Source: Pseudoduganella armeniaca (GTDB taxonomy: Bacteria > Pseudomonadota > Gammaproteobacteria > Burkholderiales > Burkholderiaceae_D). From it: 64,000 bases of DNA. The DNA lies in NCBI RefSeq assembly GCF_003028855.1, contig NZ_CP028324.1, positions 1,426,001 to 1,490,000 of the forward strand. Reading direction: 5' to 3'. The notes under the pieces were generated by a model. That model ran no database searches and had not been told where the DNA came from. It saw nothing but the letters and a program-made list of their open reading frames with translations. This document shows, piece after piece, positions 1-9,084 of this stretch (the first letter of the stretch is position 1; every line of letters starts with the position of its first letter). Position numbers and translations under genes: made by a program.

Positions 1-868
1 ACTCCGGCGAGATCGCCAGCGGCGGCAGGTCGGGATCGGGGAAGTAGCGGTAGTCCTGCGCGTCTTCCTTGCTGCGCATCTCGCGCGTTTCCTTCTTGTC
101 CGGATCGTACAGGCGGGTGGCCTGCACCACCTTGCCGCCATCCTCGATCAGTTCGATCTGGCGGCGCACCTCGACGTTGACGGCTTCCTCGATGAAGCGG
201 AACGAGTTCAGGTTCTTGATCTCGCAGCGGGTGCCGAATTCCTTCTGGCCCTTCGGGCGCACCGAGACGTTGACGTCGCAGCGGAACGAGCCTTCCTGCA
301 TGTTGCCGTCGCAAACGCCCAGCCACATGACCAGGCCGTGCAGCGCCTTGGCATAGGCCACGGCTTCCTGCGCGCTGCGGATTTCCGGCTCGGAGACGAT
401 CTCCAGCAGCGGCGTGCCGGCGCGATTGAGGTCGATGCCGGACATGCCGTGGTAGTCCTCGTGCAGCGATTTACCGGCATCCTCTTCCAGATGCGCGCGC
501 GTCAGGTTGACGGTCTTGGTGACGAACTTGCCGTCCTTCTCGTAGCCGAACGTCAGCGAGCCGCCTTGTACGACCGGGTCGTCCATCTGGCTGATCTGGT
601 AGCCCTTGGGCAGGTCGGGGTAGAAGTAGTTCTTGCGCGCGAAGATCGAGCGCGGCGCGATGGTCGCGCCCACGGCCAGGCCGAAGCGGATCGCGCGATC
701 GACGGCTTCCTTGTTCATCACGGGCAGCACGCCCGGCAGCGCCAGGTCGACCGGGCTGGCCTGCGTGTTCGGTGCGGCGCCGAAGGCGGTCGGCGAGCCG
801 CTGAAAATCTTGGAGTCGGTCGTGAGCTGCACGTGGTTCTCGAGACCGATGACGACTTCCCATTCCAT
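1..868 (-). CDS. gatB: Aspartyl/glutamyl-tRNA(Asn/Gln) amidotransferase subunit B, N-terminal part
   Basis: GatB is the kinase/tRNA-binding subunit of GatCAB, which phosphorylates the side chain of misacylated Asp-tRNA(Asn) or Glu-tRNA(Gln) and uses ammonia from GatA to make the amide. The visible 289 residues run from MEWEVVIGLENHVQL through the family stretches KIFSGSPTAFG, FARKNYFYPDLPKGYQISQ and MQEGSFRCDVNVSVRP to the window edge, which cuts the gene at base 1; the family is about 480 residues long. The ATG at 868-866 is preceded by gaggaa at a normal distance. It lies 20 bp after gatA, last in gatC-gatA-gatB. The assignment is very secure; only the C-terminal half is unseen. Confidence 0.97.
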   Translation of the reverse strand, partial: MEWEVVIGLENHVQLTTDSKIFSGSPTAFGAAPNTQASPVDLALPGVLPVMNKEAVDRAIRFGLAVGATIAPRSIFARKNYFYPDLPKGYQISQMDDPVVQGGSLTFGYEKDGKFVTKTVNLTRAHLEEDAGKSLHEDYHGMSGIDLNRAGTPLLEIVSEPEIRSAQEAVAYAKALHGLVMWLGVCDGNMQEGSFRCDVNVSVRPKGQKEFGTRCEIKNLNSFRFIEEAVNVEVRRQIELIEDGGKVVQATRLYDPDKKETREMRSKEDAQDYRYFPDPDLPPLAISPE

Positions 869-888
869 AATATGTTCTTCCTCTGTTC

Positions 889-2373
889 TTAGATGCCGGC
901 GGGAGCCTGCTGGTGCCAATCGGTCGCCTGCTGGAACTGGTGCGCCACGTTCAGCAGCTTCGCCTCGGCGAAGTAGTTGCCGATGATCTGCAGGCCCACC
1001 GGACGCTTGCCGTTCTTCTCGCCTTCACCGAAGCCGCACGGAATCGACATGCCGGGCAGGCCGGCCAGGCTGGTGGACAAGGTGAAGATGTCGGCCAGGT
1101 AGTTCGCCACCGGATCGTCCGCCTTCGAGCCCAGGTCCCAGGCGACGGTCGGCGCGACCGGGCCCATGATGACGTCGCACACGGCGCCGGGACCCGACAG
1201 CACGTTGGCGAAGTCCTGCGCGATCTTGCGGCGGATGCGCTGCGCCTTCAGGTAGTAGGCGTCGTAGTAGCCGTGGCACAGCACATAGGTGCCCACCATG
1301 ATGCGGCGCTGCACCTCGGGACCGAAGCCCTGGCCTCGGGTCTTCTTGTACATGTCCTGCAGGTCCTTGTAGCCCTCGGCGCGGAAGCCGTAGCGCACGC
1401 CGTCGAAGCGCGACAGGTTGGACGAGGCCTCGGCCGGCGCGATCATGTAGTAGGCCGGGATCGACAGGGCGGTGTTCGGCAGCGAGATGTCCACCAGCGT
1501 GGCGCCCAGCTTGACGAACTGGTCGAGCGCCGCGCGCACGGCCGCCTCGACGTCCTTGGCCAGGCCCTCGCCGAAATACTCTTTCGGCACGCCGATGCGC
1601 AGGCCGGTCAGCGGCTCGTTCAAATTGCGGCTGAAGTCCTCGTGCACGCCGCCCTGTTCCGGCGCCAGGCTGGTCGAGTCGCGCTCGTCGTAGCCGGCCA
1701 TGGCGGACAGCAGCAGGGCGCAGTCCTCGGCCGTCTGCGCCATCGGGCCGCCCTGGTCCAGCGACGAGGCGAAGGCGATCATGCCGAAGCGCGACACGCG
1801 GCCGTAGGTCGGCTTGATGCCGGTGATGCCGCAGAACGAGGCCGGCTGGCGGATCGAGCCGCCCGTGTCGGTGCCCGTCACGGCTGGCGCCAGGCGCGCG
1901 GCCACGGCGGCGGCCGAACCGCCGGAGGAGCCACCCGGCACCGCCGTCTTGTCCCACGGGTTCTTGACGGCGCCGAAGGCGGAGTTCTCGTTGGACGAGC
2001 CCATCGCGAATTCGTCGCAGTTCAATTTACCCAGGTGCACCATGCCGGCGGCATGCAACTTCTCGACGACGGTGGCGTCAAATGGGCTGACGTAGTTGGC
2101 CAGCATTTTCGAGCCGGCCGTCGAGCGCCAGTTGCGGGTGACGAAGATATCCTTGTGGGCGATCGGCACGCCGGTCAGCGGGTGGGCATTGCCCGCGGCC
2201 AGGCGCGCGTCGGCGCCGGCGGCCTGCGCCAGGGTCAGCGCACGGTCGACGTGCAGGAAGGCGTTCAGATCGGACGCTTCGATGCGGTCGAGGAAATGCG
2301 TCGCCAGTTCAGTGGCGGAAATTTCCTTGGCCTGCAGCAGCGTGGACAGCTCTTTGATGGTCTTGTTGTGCAT
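889..2373 (-). CDS. gatA: Aspartyl/glutamyl-tRNA(Asn/Gln) amidotransferase subunit A
   Basis: GatA is the glutaminase subunit of GatCAB and supplies ammonia for transamidation of mischarged tRNA. The 494-residue protein is full length for the amidase-signature family. The Ser-cisSer-Lys triad is visible as K74 (in AHKDIF), S149 (in GGSSGGS) and S173 (in TDTGGSIRQP); the spacings 75 and 24 match the known GatA triad. The C-terminal region PVGLQIIGNYFAEAKLL is typical. It is the middle gene of a gatC-gatA-gatB operon, with a 73-bp gap after gatC. No strong Shine-Dalgarno precedes the ATG at 2373, so translation may depend partly on coupling. Confidence 0.98.
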   Translation of the reverse strand: MHNKTIKELSTLLQAKEISATELATHFLDRIEASDLNAFLHVDRALTLAQAAGADARLAAGNAHPLTGVPIAHKDIFVTRNWRSTAGSKMLANYVSPFDATVVEKLHAAGMVHLGKLNCDEFAMGSSNENSAFGAVKNPWDKTAVPGGSSGGSAAAVAARLAPAVTGTDTGGSIRQPASFCGITGIKPTYGRVSRFGMIAFASSLDQGGPMAQTAEDCALLLSAMAGYDERDSTSLAPEQGGVHEDFSRNLNEPLTGLRIGVPKEYFGEGLAKDVEAAVRAALDQFVKLGATLVDISLPNTALSIPAYYMIAPAEASSNLSRFDGVRYGFRAEGYKDLQDMYKKTRGQGFGPEVQRRIMVGTYVLCHGYYDAYYLKAQRIRRKIAQDFANVLSGPGAVCDVIMGPVAPTVAWDLGSKADDPVANYLADIFTLSTSLAGLPGMSIPCGFGEGEKNGKRPVGLQIIGNYFAEAKLLNVAHQFQQATDWHQQAPAGI

Positions 2374-2446
2374 GATGTGGTGGGAGCGCCGTTCTGCCGG
2401 GCACTCCGCTAAGCTTGAGGTTGACGGACGGAAGTGGCGACGGCGG

Positions 2447-2746
2447 TCAGTCGATGACCTTCGGTACCAGGTACAGGCCGTCTTCGGTTTTCGGCGCCAC
2501 CTGCTGGTAGTCGTCGCGGCGGTTCGGCTCGGTCGGCACGTCCTCGCGCAGGCGCAGGGCCACGTCCATATGGGCGGCCAGCGGGTGCGACAGGGGGGCG
2601 ACGCCTTCCGTATCGACGGCCTGCATCTGTTCGGCCAGCGCGAAAATGCCGTTCAGCTTGTCCAGCATGGCGGCGGAATGCTGCTCGTCCATTTCCAGCT
2701 GGGCGAGGTGGGCAATGCGTTTTACGTCGGAGAGTGTCAGGGACAT
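2447..2746 (-). CDS. gatC: Aspartyl/glutamyl-tRNA(Asn/Gln) amidotransferase subunit C
   Basis: GatC is the small clamp subunit that wraps around GatA and stabilises the GatAB complex. The 99-residue protein has the usual pattern: an N-terminal helix (LSDVKRIAHLAQLEM), a central acidic segment and a C-terminal LREDVPTE..DGLYLVPKVID strand. The length is normal. It is the first gene of the operon and divergent from mreB, so its promoter must lie in 2747-3010. Confidence 0.95.
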   Translation of the reverse strand: MSLTLSDVKRIAHLAQLEMDEQHSAAMLDKLNGIFALAEQMQAVDTEGVAPLSHPLAAHMDVALRLREDVPTEPNRRDDYQQVAPKTEDGLYLVPKVID

Positions 2747-3010
2747 GGCTGGGAGCGCAGTGCGCGTTTGATTGTGGTATCGATATGGCTTTTATAAAAT
2801 CGGCTATCTCGCCGTTAAAACCCTGCCAATAACGCGCAAAATAAGGGTTGTAGGCCTGCACGTTTGGGTGGATTTAGGGCAAATAGCCTGTAAATTATAA
2901 GGTAGAATGGCGGGTTGATGCGTTGCTGGCGCTCCAAGGGCTGCGTCACCGCCTCTCCCAGGACACTTTGAACAACTGCCCACGCGCGGGCATAGCGCTA
3001 CAGGATACTC
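2747..3010. promoter_or_regulatory. Divergent intergenic region between gatC and mreB
   Basis: These 264 bp separate two divergent operons and must hold both promoters. The segment is visibly more AT-rich than its flanks. On the minus strand a TATAAA box (plus-strand 2791-2796) suits a gatC -10 element. On the plus strand tataag (2896-2901) and tagaat (2903-2908) are candidate -10 elements for mreB. I could not find a convincing -35 for either, so exact promoters remain uncertain. A short aggat precedes the mreB ATG. Confidence 0.4.
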
Positions 3011-4054
3011 ATGTTTGGTTTTTTACGCAGGTACATCTCGTCGGATCTGGCCATTGACCTCGGCACGGCAAACACCCTTATTTACGTGCGCGGTTCCGGC
3101 ATCGTCCTTGACGAACCTTCCGTTGTCGCGATCCGCCAGGAAGGCGGTCCGAACGGCAAGAAGACCATCCAGGCGGTAGGCAAGGAAGCCAAGCAGATGC
3201 TGGGCAAGGTGCCCGGCAATATCGAGGCGATCCGCCCGATGAAAGACGGCGTGATCGCCGACTTCACCGTCACCGAGCAGATGCTCAAGCAGTTCATCCG
3301 CATGGTGCATGATTCGAAATTCTTCCGTCCTTCCCCCCGCATCATCATCTGCGTGCCGTGCGGTTCGACCCAGGTCGAGCGCCGCGCGATCCGCGAATCG
3401 GCACTCGGTGCCGGTGCTTCCCAGGTCTGCCTGATCGAAGAACCGATGGCCGCCGCGATCGGCGCCGGCCTGCCGGTGTCGGATGCGACCGGTTCGATGG
3501 TCGTCGACATCGGCGGCGGCACCACCGAGGTGGGCATCATCTCGCTGGGCGGCATGGTCTACAAGGGCTCCGTGCGCGTGGGCGGCGACAAGTTCGACGA
3601 AGCGATCGTCAACTACATCCGCCGCAACTACGGCATGCTGATCGGCGAACAGACGGCCGAAGCGATCAAGAAGGCCATCGGTTCCGCGTTCCCGGGCTCC
3701 GAAGTGAAGGAAATGGAAGTCAAGGGCCGCAACCTGTCCGAAGGCATTCCACGCTCGTTCACGATCTCGTCGAACGAGATCCTGGAAGCGCTGACCGACC
3801 CGCTGAACAACATCGTCTCGGCCGTCAAGAACGCGCTGGAACAGACCCCGCCGGAACTGGGCGCCGACATCGCCGAGAAGGGCATGATGCTGACGGGCGG
3901 CGGCGCGCTGTTGCGCGACCTGGACCGCCTGCTGATGGAGGAGACCGGCCTGCCGGTGCTGGTGGCGGAAGACCCGCTGACCTGCGTGGTGCGCGGCTCC
4001 GGCATGGCGCTGGAGCGCATGGACCAGCTGGGTTCCATCTTCTCCTACGAGTAA
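3011..4054 (+). CDS. mreB: Rod shape-determining actin-like protein MreB
   Basis: MreB is the bacterial actin that polymerises along the inner membrane and directs lateral peptidoglycan synthesis. The 347-residue protein shows the actin-fold nucleotide motifs: phosphate-1 DLGTANTLIYV near residue 17, phosphate-2 DIGGGTTEVGI near residue 165, and the adenosine motif MLTGGGALLRDLD near residue 293. The length equals the E. coli protein. Its N-terminus MFGFLRRYIS can form the amphipathic membrane anchor. It leads the mre operon and is followed after 46 bp by mreC, with a small hairpin between. Confidence 0.99.
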   Translation: MFGFLRRYISSDLAIDLGTANTLIYVRGSGIVLDEPSVVAIRQEGGPNGKKTIQAVGKEAKQMLGKVPGNIEAIRPMKDGVIADFTVTEQMLKQFIRMVHDSKFFRPSPRIIICVPCGSTQVERRAIRESALGAGASQVCLIEEPMAAAIGAGLPVSDATGSMVVDIGGGTTEVGIISLGGMVYKGSVRVGGDKFDEAIVNYIRRNYGMLIGEQTAEAIKKAIGSAFPGSEVKEMEVKGRNLSEGIPRSFTISSNEILEALTDPLNNIVSAVKNALEQTPPELGADIAEKGMMLTGGGALLRDLDRLLMEETGLPVLVAEDPLTCVVRGSGMALERMDQLGSIFSYE

Positions 4055-4067
4055 GCATTAGCAACCA

Positions 4068-4085
4068 GGGCGGCGCAAGCCGCCC
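4068..4085 (+). other. Short hairpin in the mreB-mreC gap
   Basis: gggcggc and gccgccc form a perfect 7-bp stem closed by a gcaa (GNRA) tetraloop. It is followed by only cttgttc, not a real U-tract, so it is a weak or partial terminator at best. It may lower transcription of mreC and downstream genes relative to mreB, or protect the mreB 3' end after cleavage. Both roles are inference. Confidence 0.5.
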
Positions 4086-4100
4086 TTGTTCAATGGGTTT

Positions 4101-5168
4101 ATGGAATACAGTCCACCGCCACTCTTCAAACAAGGCGCGTCGGCGCGCGCCAAGATGATGATCTTCGCATGCATCTCGATTGCATTGCTGCTGGTCGACT
4201 CCCGCCTGGGAGCCCTGACCGTCGCGCGCCAGGTGGCCGGCACGGTGCTGTATCCGGTGCAGGTCGTGGCCATGCTGCCGCGCGATGCGCTGGTCGGCAT
4301 GGGCAATTACTTTTCCTCCCTGTCCGCGCTGGAAAAACAGGTGCGCGACCTGAAGCAGCAGCAGATCGCCATGGCGCAGACGCTGCAGCAGGCGCAGCGC
4401 ACCCAGGCCGAGAACAACCAGCTGAGGAAGCTCCTGGAAGCGCGCGAAAAGCTGCCCGGCAAGACGATGCTGGGCGAGATCCTGTACGACGCGCGTGACG
4501 TCTTTACCCGCAAGGTCATCCTCGACCGCGGCAGCCAGCAGGGCGTCAAGGCCGGCCTGCCCGTGATCGACAACCAGGGCGTGGTCGGCCAGGTCACGCG
4601 CGTGTTCCCGTTCACCTCGGAAGTCACGCTGTTGACCGACAAGGAGCAGGCCATTCCCGTGCAGGTGCTGCGCAACGGCTTGCGCAGCGTGGCCTATGGC
4701 CGCGGCCAGTCCGGCAACCTGGACCTGCGTTTCATGGAGCCGAATGCCGACGTGGTCGTCGGCGACATCCTCGTCACCTCCGGCATCGACGGCATCTACC
4801 CGGCCGGGCTGGCGGTGGCGCGCGTGACGCAGGTGGAAAGCAATGCCAACGGCGCCTTCGGCCGCATCGTCTGCCAGCCACTGGCCGGCATCCAGCGCAA
4901 TACGCAACTGCTGATCCTGATGTCGCTGCCCGAGATGCCGCCGCGCCCGGCGGAGGAAGACGTTACCAAGCCGGCCAAGAAGAAGAAAGACGCCAAGGAC
5001 GCGAAGGACGCGGCCGCCGCGCCGGCCCCGGCCGCACGCGCCCCGGCGACCGCGGCACCCGCCGCCACCGCACCCGCCGCCGCACCCGCCGCACCTGCCG
5101 CCGCCGTCCCTCCGGTGGCCCGACCCGCGCCGGCAGCTGGTACGCCGGCCGTCCAGGAGACACGATGA
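4101..5168 (+). CDS. mreC: Rod shape-determining protein MreC
   Basis: MreC is a bitopic inner-membrane protein whose periplasmic part activates PBP2-RodA. I chose the ATG at 4101 because MEYSPPPLFKQG is the conserved start in this lineage; an in-frame TTG at 4086 would add five residues. The 355-residue product has a membrane segment at about residues 18-35, a coiled coil at about 70-115 (ALEKQVRDLKQQQ) and the beta-barrel domain after it. From about residue 275 there is a low-complexity tail rich in Lys then Pro/Ala. Its stop overlaps the mreD start (ATGA). Confidence 0.96.
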   Translation: MEYSPPPLFKQGASARAKMMIFACISIALLLVDSRLGALTVARQVAGTVLYPVQVVAMLPRDALVGMGNYFSSLSALEKQVRDLKQQQIAMAQTLQQAQRTQAENNQLRKLLEAREKLPGKTMLGEILYDARDVFTRKVILDRGSQQGVKAGLPVIDNQGVVGQVTRVFPFTSEVTLLTDKEQAIPVQVLRNGLRSVAYGRGQSGNLDLRFMEPNADVVVGDILVTSGIDGIYPAGLAVARVTQVESNANGAFGRIVCQPLAGIQRNTQLLILMSLPEMPPRPAEEDVTKPAKKKKDAKDAKDAAAAPAPAARAPATAAPAATAPAAAPAAPAAAVPPVARPAPAAGTPAVQETR

Positions 5169-5677
5169 ACCGTCCCCAATACATCCTGCTGCCCGTCAGC
5201 CCGCTGTTCATTGCCTTCAGCCTGCTGATCGCCTTCCTGTTGAACCTGCTGCCGTGGGGCCGCTTCATCGGCGCGCCCGATTTCGTCGCGCTGGTGCTGG
5301 TGTTCTGGGGCGTGCACCAACCGCGCAAGGTCGGCATCGGTACCGCCTTCTGCCTGGGCCTCCTGATGGACGTGCACGATGCCACGCTGCTGGGCGAGAA
5401 CGCACTGGCCTATACCTTGCTGTCCTACTTCGCCATCATGATGCACCGCCGCGTGCTGTGGTTCCCCATCATGACGCAGGCGATGCACGTGCTGCCGCTG
5501 CTGCTGCTGGCGCAGGCCGTGCAGCTGCTGGTGCGCTTTGTCGTCACCGGCAAGTTCCCCGGCTGGTTCTATTTCGTCGAAAGCGTCGTGTCGGCCCTGT
5601 TGTGGCCAGTCGTGACGATGGCCCTGCTGGCGCCGCAGCGGCGCGCCGTCGACAAAGACCATACGCGCCCGATCTGA
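5165..5677 (+). CDS. mreD: Rod shape-determining protein MreD
   Basis: MreD is the polytopic inner-membrane partner of MreC in the elongasome. The 170-residue protein is almost wholly hydrophobic with about five to six predicted membrane segments, beginning ILLPVSPLFIAFSLLIAFLL, and contains the family stretch FCLGLLMDVHDATLLGENALAY. The length is normal. The start overlaps the mreC stop by four bases, so the two are translationally coupled; mrdA begins 10 bp after it. Confidence 0.95.
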   Translation: MNRPQYILLPVSPLFIAFSLLIAFLLNLLPWGRFIGAPDFVALVLVFWGVHQPRKVGIGTAFCLGLLMDVHDATLLGENALAYTLLSYFAIMMHRRVLWFPIMTQAMHVLPLLLLAQAVQLLVRFVVTGKFPGWFYFVESVVSALLWPVVTMALLAPQRRAVDKDHTRPI

Positions 5678-5687
5678 GCGGCCCGTC

Positions 5688-7964
5688 ATGACCGAGTTGA
5701 AGAACAACGAGCGCGAACTGTACCTGTTCAAGGTACGGCTGTCGCTGCTGGGCGCCCTGGTGTTCCTGTGCTTTGCCGCCCTGCTGGCCCGCTTCGTCTG
5801 GCTGCAGGTGATCAAGCACAGCGACTACGCGGCGCAGGCCGAGGACAACCGCATCGCCATCGTGCCCATCATGCCGAACCGCGGCCTGATCCTGGACCGC
5901 AACGGCGTCGTGCTGGCGCGGAACTACTCGGCCTACACGCTGGAGATCACGCCGTCCAAGCTGCGCATCCCGCTCGAGGAGATGATCGGGCAGCTGTCCA
6001 CGCTGGTCGAGGTGACGCCGAAGGACCGGCGCCGCTTCAAGAAGCTGCTGGAGGAATCGAAGAACTTCGCCAGCGTGCCGCTGCGCACCCGCCTGACGGA
6101 CGAGGAAGTGGCGCGCTTCACCGCCAACCGCTTCCGTTTCCCCGGCGTGGAGGTGCAGGCGCGCCTGTTCCGCAACTACCCGCTGGGCGAGACCGCGTCG
6201 CACGTGATCGGCTTCATCGGCCGCATCAACCAGAACGAAGCCAAGGTGCTGGAGGCGTCCGAGGACGCCGCCAACTACAACGGCACCGACTACATCGGCA
6301 AGGAAGGGCTGGAAAAGAGCTACGAGAAGCGCCTGCACGGCGTCACGGGCTACGAGGAAGTGGAAGTGTCGGCGGGCGGGCGCGCGATCCGCACGCTGTC
6401 GCGCACGGCGCCCACGCCCGGCAGCAACCTGATCCTGTCGATCGACATCGAGCTGCAGAAGATCGCCGAGGAAGCGTTCGGCGAGTGGCGCGGCGCGCTG
6501 GTGGCGATCGAGCCGGAAACCGGCGACGTGCTGGCCTACGTGTCGCGCCCCGGCTATGACCCGAACCTGTTCGTCGATGGCATCGACGCGCAAAGCTGGA
6601 ACGAGCTGAATACGTCGCTGGACCGGCCGATGGTGAACCGGCCGCTGTCCGGCACCTACGCGCCCGGTTCCACGTTCAAGCCGTTCATGGCGCTGGCCGC
6701 GCTGGAGCTGGGCAAGCGCACGCCCAGCCAGGCCATCGCCGATCCAGGCTTCATGTACCTCGGTAATCACAAGTTCCGCGACGATAAGGTGGGCGGGCAC
6801 GGCACGGTGGACCTGCGCAAGTCGATCGTCGTCTCCTGCAACACCTACTACTACCAGCTGGGCCGCGACATGGGGATCGACTCGATCCACGACTTCATGA
6901 AGCCGTTCGGCTTCGGCCAGAAGACCGGCATCGACCTGGAAAACGAGAAGACGGGCGTGCTGCCGTCGCAGGAATGGAAGCGGGCACGCTACAAGAAGAA
7001 CCCGGCGGCAGGCCGCTGGGTCGGCGGCGACACGATCTCGGTCAGCAACGGCTCCGGCTACAACTCGTACACGCCGCTGCAGATCGCGCACGCGGTGGCC
7101 AACCTGGCCAACAACGGCATCGTCATGAAGCCGCACCTGGTGAAAATCATCGAGGACGGCGGTACCAAGGCGCGTACCCTGACGGTGCCGAAGGAAAGCT
7201 ACCGCATCCCGCTGCAGCAGAAGAACATCGACATCATCAAGGATGCGATGGTGGGCGTGACCAGCGAACCGGGCGGCACGGCCTACGGCGTGTTCAAGAA
7301 CACCGGCTACACGGTGGGCGGCAAGACCGGTACGGCGCAGGTGGTCGGCATCAAGGCCAACGAGAAGTACAACGCCGCCTCGCTGGCCGAACGGCTGCGC
7401 GACAACTCGCTGTTCACCGCCTTCGCGCCGGCCGACAAGCCCAAGATCGTGCTGGCGATGGTGGTGGAAAACGCCGGCTTCGGCGCCGCCGTCGCCGCGC
7501 CGATCGCGCGCAAGGTGCTCGATTACTGGCTGCTGGGCAAGCGGCCGACGGAAAAGGAAACCACGCCCGTGCCGAAGGAAGATGCGGAAGTGCTGGCGCC
7601 GGTGGAAGGCCCGGCCGCCGAGGAGGAAGCGGCGGCGGCGCTGGAACAGCGCGCAGCGCAGCAGGGCGGCGCCGTCGGCGTGGCCGCGACGGCGGCACCG
7701 GTGCCGGCCGGCGTGACCAATCCGCGCACGCCGCCGGCGAACGTGGCGCCCGGCCTGATCCCGGAGCGCCCGAAGACCCAGGCCGCACCGAAACCATCGC
7801 AACCGAACGCCCCCATGACGCCGCCGGCGCAGCAGCCGGCGCCGTCGGCCGTCCTGCCCGCGCGTCCAGCGGCTCGCGCGCCCGTGCAGGGGGCTGTACC
7901 GGCGGCACCACCGGCACGGGCCGCCGTTCAGCAACCGGCGGCGCTGCCGCCGCGGAAGGAATAA
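5688..7964 (+). CDS. mrdA: Penicillin-binding protein 2 (peptidoglycan D,D-transpeptidase MrdA)
   Basis: PBP2 cross-links new glycan strands made by RodA during cell elongation. After a short cytoplasmic tail and one membrane segment (about residues 17-40) comes the pedestal domain, then the transpeptidase domain with SxxK at S328-K331, SxN at S383-N385 and KTG at K546-G548. The protein has 758 residues, about 125 more than E. coli PBP2; the excess is a Pro/Ala/Gln-rich tail after about residue 630 that carries no recognisable domain. It sits between mreD and rodA, its functional partner, 4 bp upstream of rodA. Confidence 0.98.
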   Translation: MTELKNNERELYLFKVRLSLLGALVFLCFAALLARFVWLQVIKHSDYAAQAEDNRIAIVPIMPNRGLILDRNGVVLARNYSAYTLEITPSKLRIPLEEMIGQLSTLVEVTPKDRRRFKKLLEESKNFASVPLRTRLTDEEVARFTANRFRFPGVEVQARLFRNYPLGETASHVIGFIGRINQNEAKVLEASEDAANYNGTDYIGKEGLEKSYEKRLHGVTGYEEVEVSAGGRAIRTLSRTAPTPGSNLILSIDIELQKIAEEAFGEWRGALVAIEPETGDVLAYVSRPGYDPNLFVDGIDAQSWNELNTSLDRPMVNRPLSGTYAPGSTFKPFMALAALELGKRTPSQAIADPGFMYLGNHKFRDDKVGGHGTVDLRKSIVVSCNTYYYQLGRDMGIDSIHDFMKPFGFGQKTGIDLENEKTGVLPSQEWKRARYKKNPAAGRWVGGDTISVSNGSGYNSYTPLQIAHAVANLANNGIVMKPHLVKIIEDGGTKARTLTVPKESYRIPLQQKNIDIIKDAMVGVTSEPGGTAYGVFKNTGYTVGGKTGTAQVVGIKANEKYNAASLAERLRDNSLFTAFAPADKPKIVLAMVVENAGFGAAVAAPIARKVLDYWLLGKRPTEKETTPVPKEDAEVLAPVEGPAAEEEAAAALEQRAAQQGGAVGVAATAAPVPAGVTNPRTPPANVAPGLIPERPKTQAAPKPSQPNAPMTPPAQQPAPSAVLPARPAARAPVQGAVPAAPPARAAVQQPAALPPRKE

Positions 7965-7968
7965 CACT

Positions 7969-9084
7969 ATGCGCATCAATGAACGACGCTCGCTGTGGCG
8001 CCGCGTGCGCCCCTACGTGACGGTGTTCGATCCGGCGCTGACGACGGTGCTGATCGTGCTGCTGACCACCAGCCTGATCACCTTGTACTCGGCCAGTATC
8101 GGCATCCCCGGCAAGATCGAGGACCACCTGCGCAATATCGCCATGTCGTTCTTCGTCATGTGGGTGGTGGCGAACCTGTCGCCGCAACACATGATGCGCA
8201 TCGCGCTGCCGGCCTATGCGGTCACCTTGCTGCTGCTGCTGGCCGTGGCGCTGGTGGGCACGATCAAGCTGGGGGCACGCCGCTGGCTGCACATCGGCGT
8301 GGTCGACATCCAGCCGTCCGAGTTCGCCAAGCTTGCCGTGCCGCTGATGCTGGCGTGGTTCTTCCAGCATCAGCAGGGTCACCTGCGCTGGCATACCTAC
8401 GGGATCGGCGCGGTGCTGCTGCTGTTGCCGGTGTTCCTGATCGCGCGCCAGCCCGACCTCGGCACGGCGCTGCTGGTGGTCGCCGCCGGCTTCAGCGTGA
8501 TCTACCTGGCCGGCCTGCCGTGGAAGGCGATCCTGGGCCTGGTGGTGGCTGGCGCGGCCAGCATGCCGGTGGCCTGGTCGATGATGCACGACTACCAGCG
8601 TGAACGCATCATGACCTTGATCGATCCGACCACCGACCCGCTGGGCAAGGGCTTCCACATCCTGCAGTCGATCATCGCGATCGGTTCCGGCGGGATCACG
8701 GGCAAGGGCTGGACCCGCGGTACGCAGGCGCACCTGGAGTTCGTCCCGGAACGCACCACCGACTTCATTTTCGCCGTCTACTCCGAGGAATTCGGGCTGG
8801 CCGGCAACCTGTTCCTGATGCTGCTGTATCTGCTCTTGATCGGGCGCGGCCTGATGATCACGGCCAATGCCCCCAATTTCTTTACCCGCCTGCTGGCGGG
8901 CGCCACCACGATGATCTTCTTTACCTATGCATTCGTTAACATGGGGATGGTGAGCGGTATCCTGCCCGTCGTGGGCGTACCGCTGCCATTCATGAGCTAT
9001 GGCGGCACGGCCGCGCTGACCCTGGGAGTCGCCTCCGGCATCCTGATGAGCGTGCAGCGCAACCGCAAGCTGGTGCAGACGTGA
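7969..9084 (+). CDS. rodA: SEDS peptidoglycan glycosyltransferase RodA
   Basis: RodA polymerises lipid II into glycan strands with PBP2. The 371-residue protein has about ten membrane segments and the SEDS signatures: RQPDLGTALLV, the loop KGWTRGTQAHLEFVPERTTDFIFAVYSEEFG, and the C-terminal GVPLPFMSYGGTAALT. The length equals E. coli RodA. An aaggaat sequence at the end of mrdA serves as its ribosome site. Its stop overlaps the GTG start of rlpA. Confidence 0.98.
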   Translation: MRINERRSLWRRVRPYVTVFDPALTTVLIVLLTTSLITLYSASIGIPGKIEDHLRNIAMSFFVMWVVANLSPQHMMRIALPAYAVTLLLLLAVALVGTIKLGARRWLHIGVVDIQPSEFAKLAVPLMLAWFFQHQQGHLRWHTYGIGAVLLLLPVFLIARQPDLGTALLVVAAGFSVIYLAGLPWKAILGLVVAGAASMPVAWSMMHDYQRERIMTLIDPTTDPLGKGFHILQSIIAIGSGGITGKGWTRGTQAHLEFVPERTTDFIFAVYSEEFGLAGNLFLMLLYLLLIGRGLMITANAPNFFTRLLAGATTMIFFTYAFVNMGMVSGILPVVGVPLPFMSYGGTAALTLGVASGILMSVQRNRKLVQT

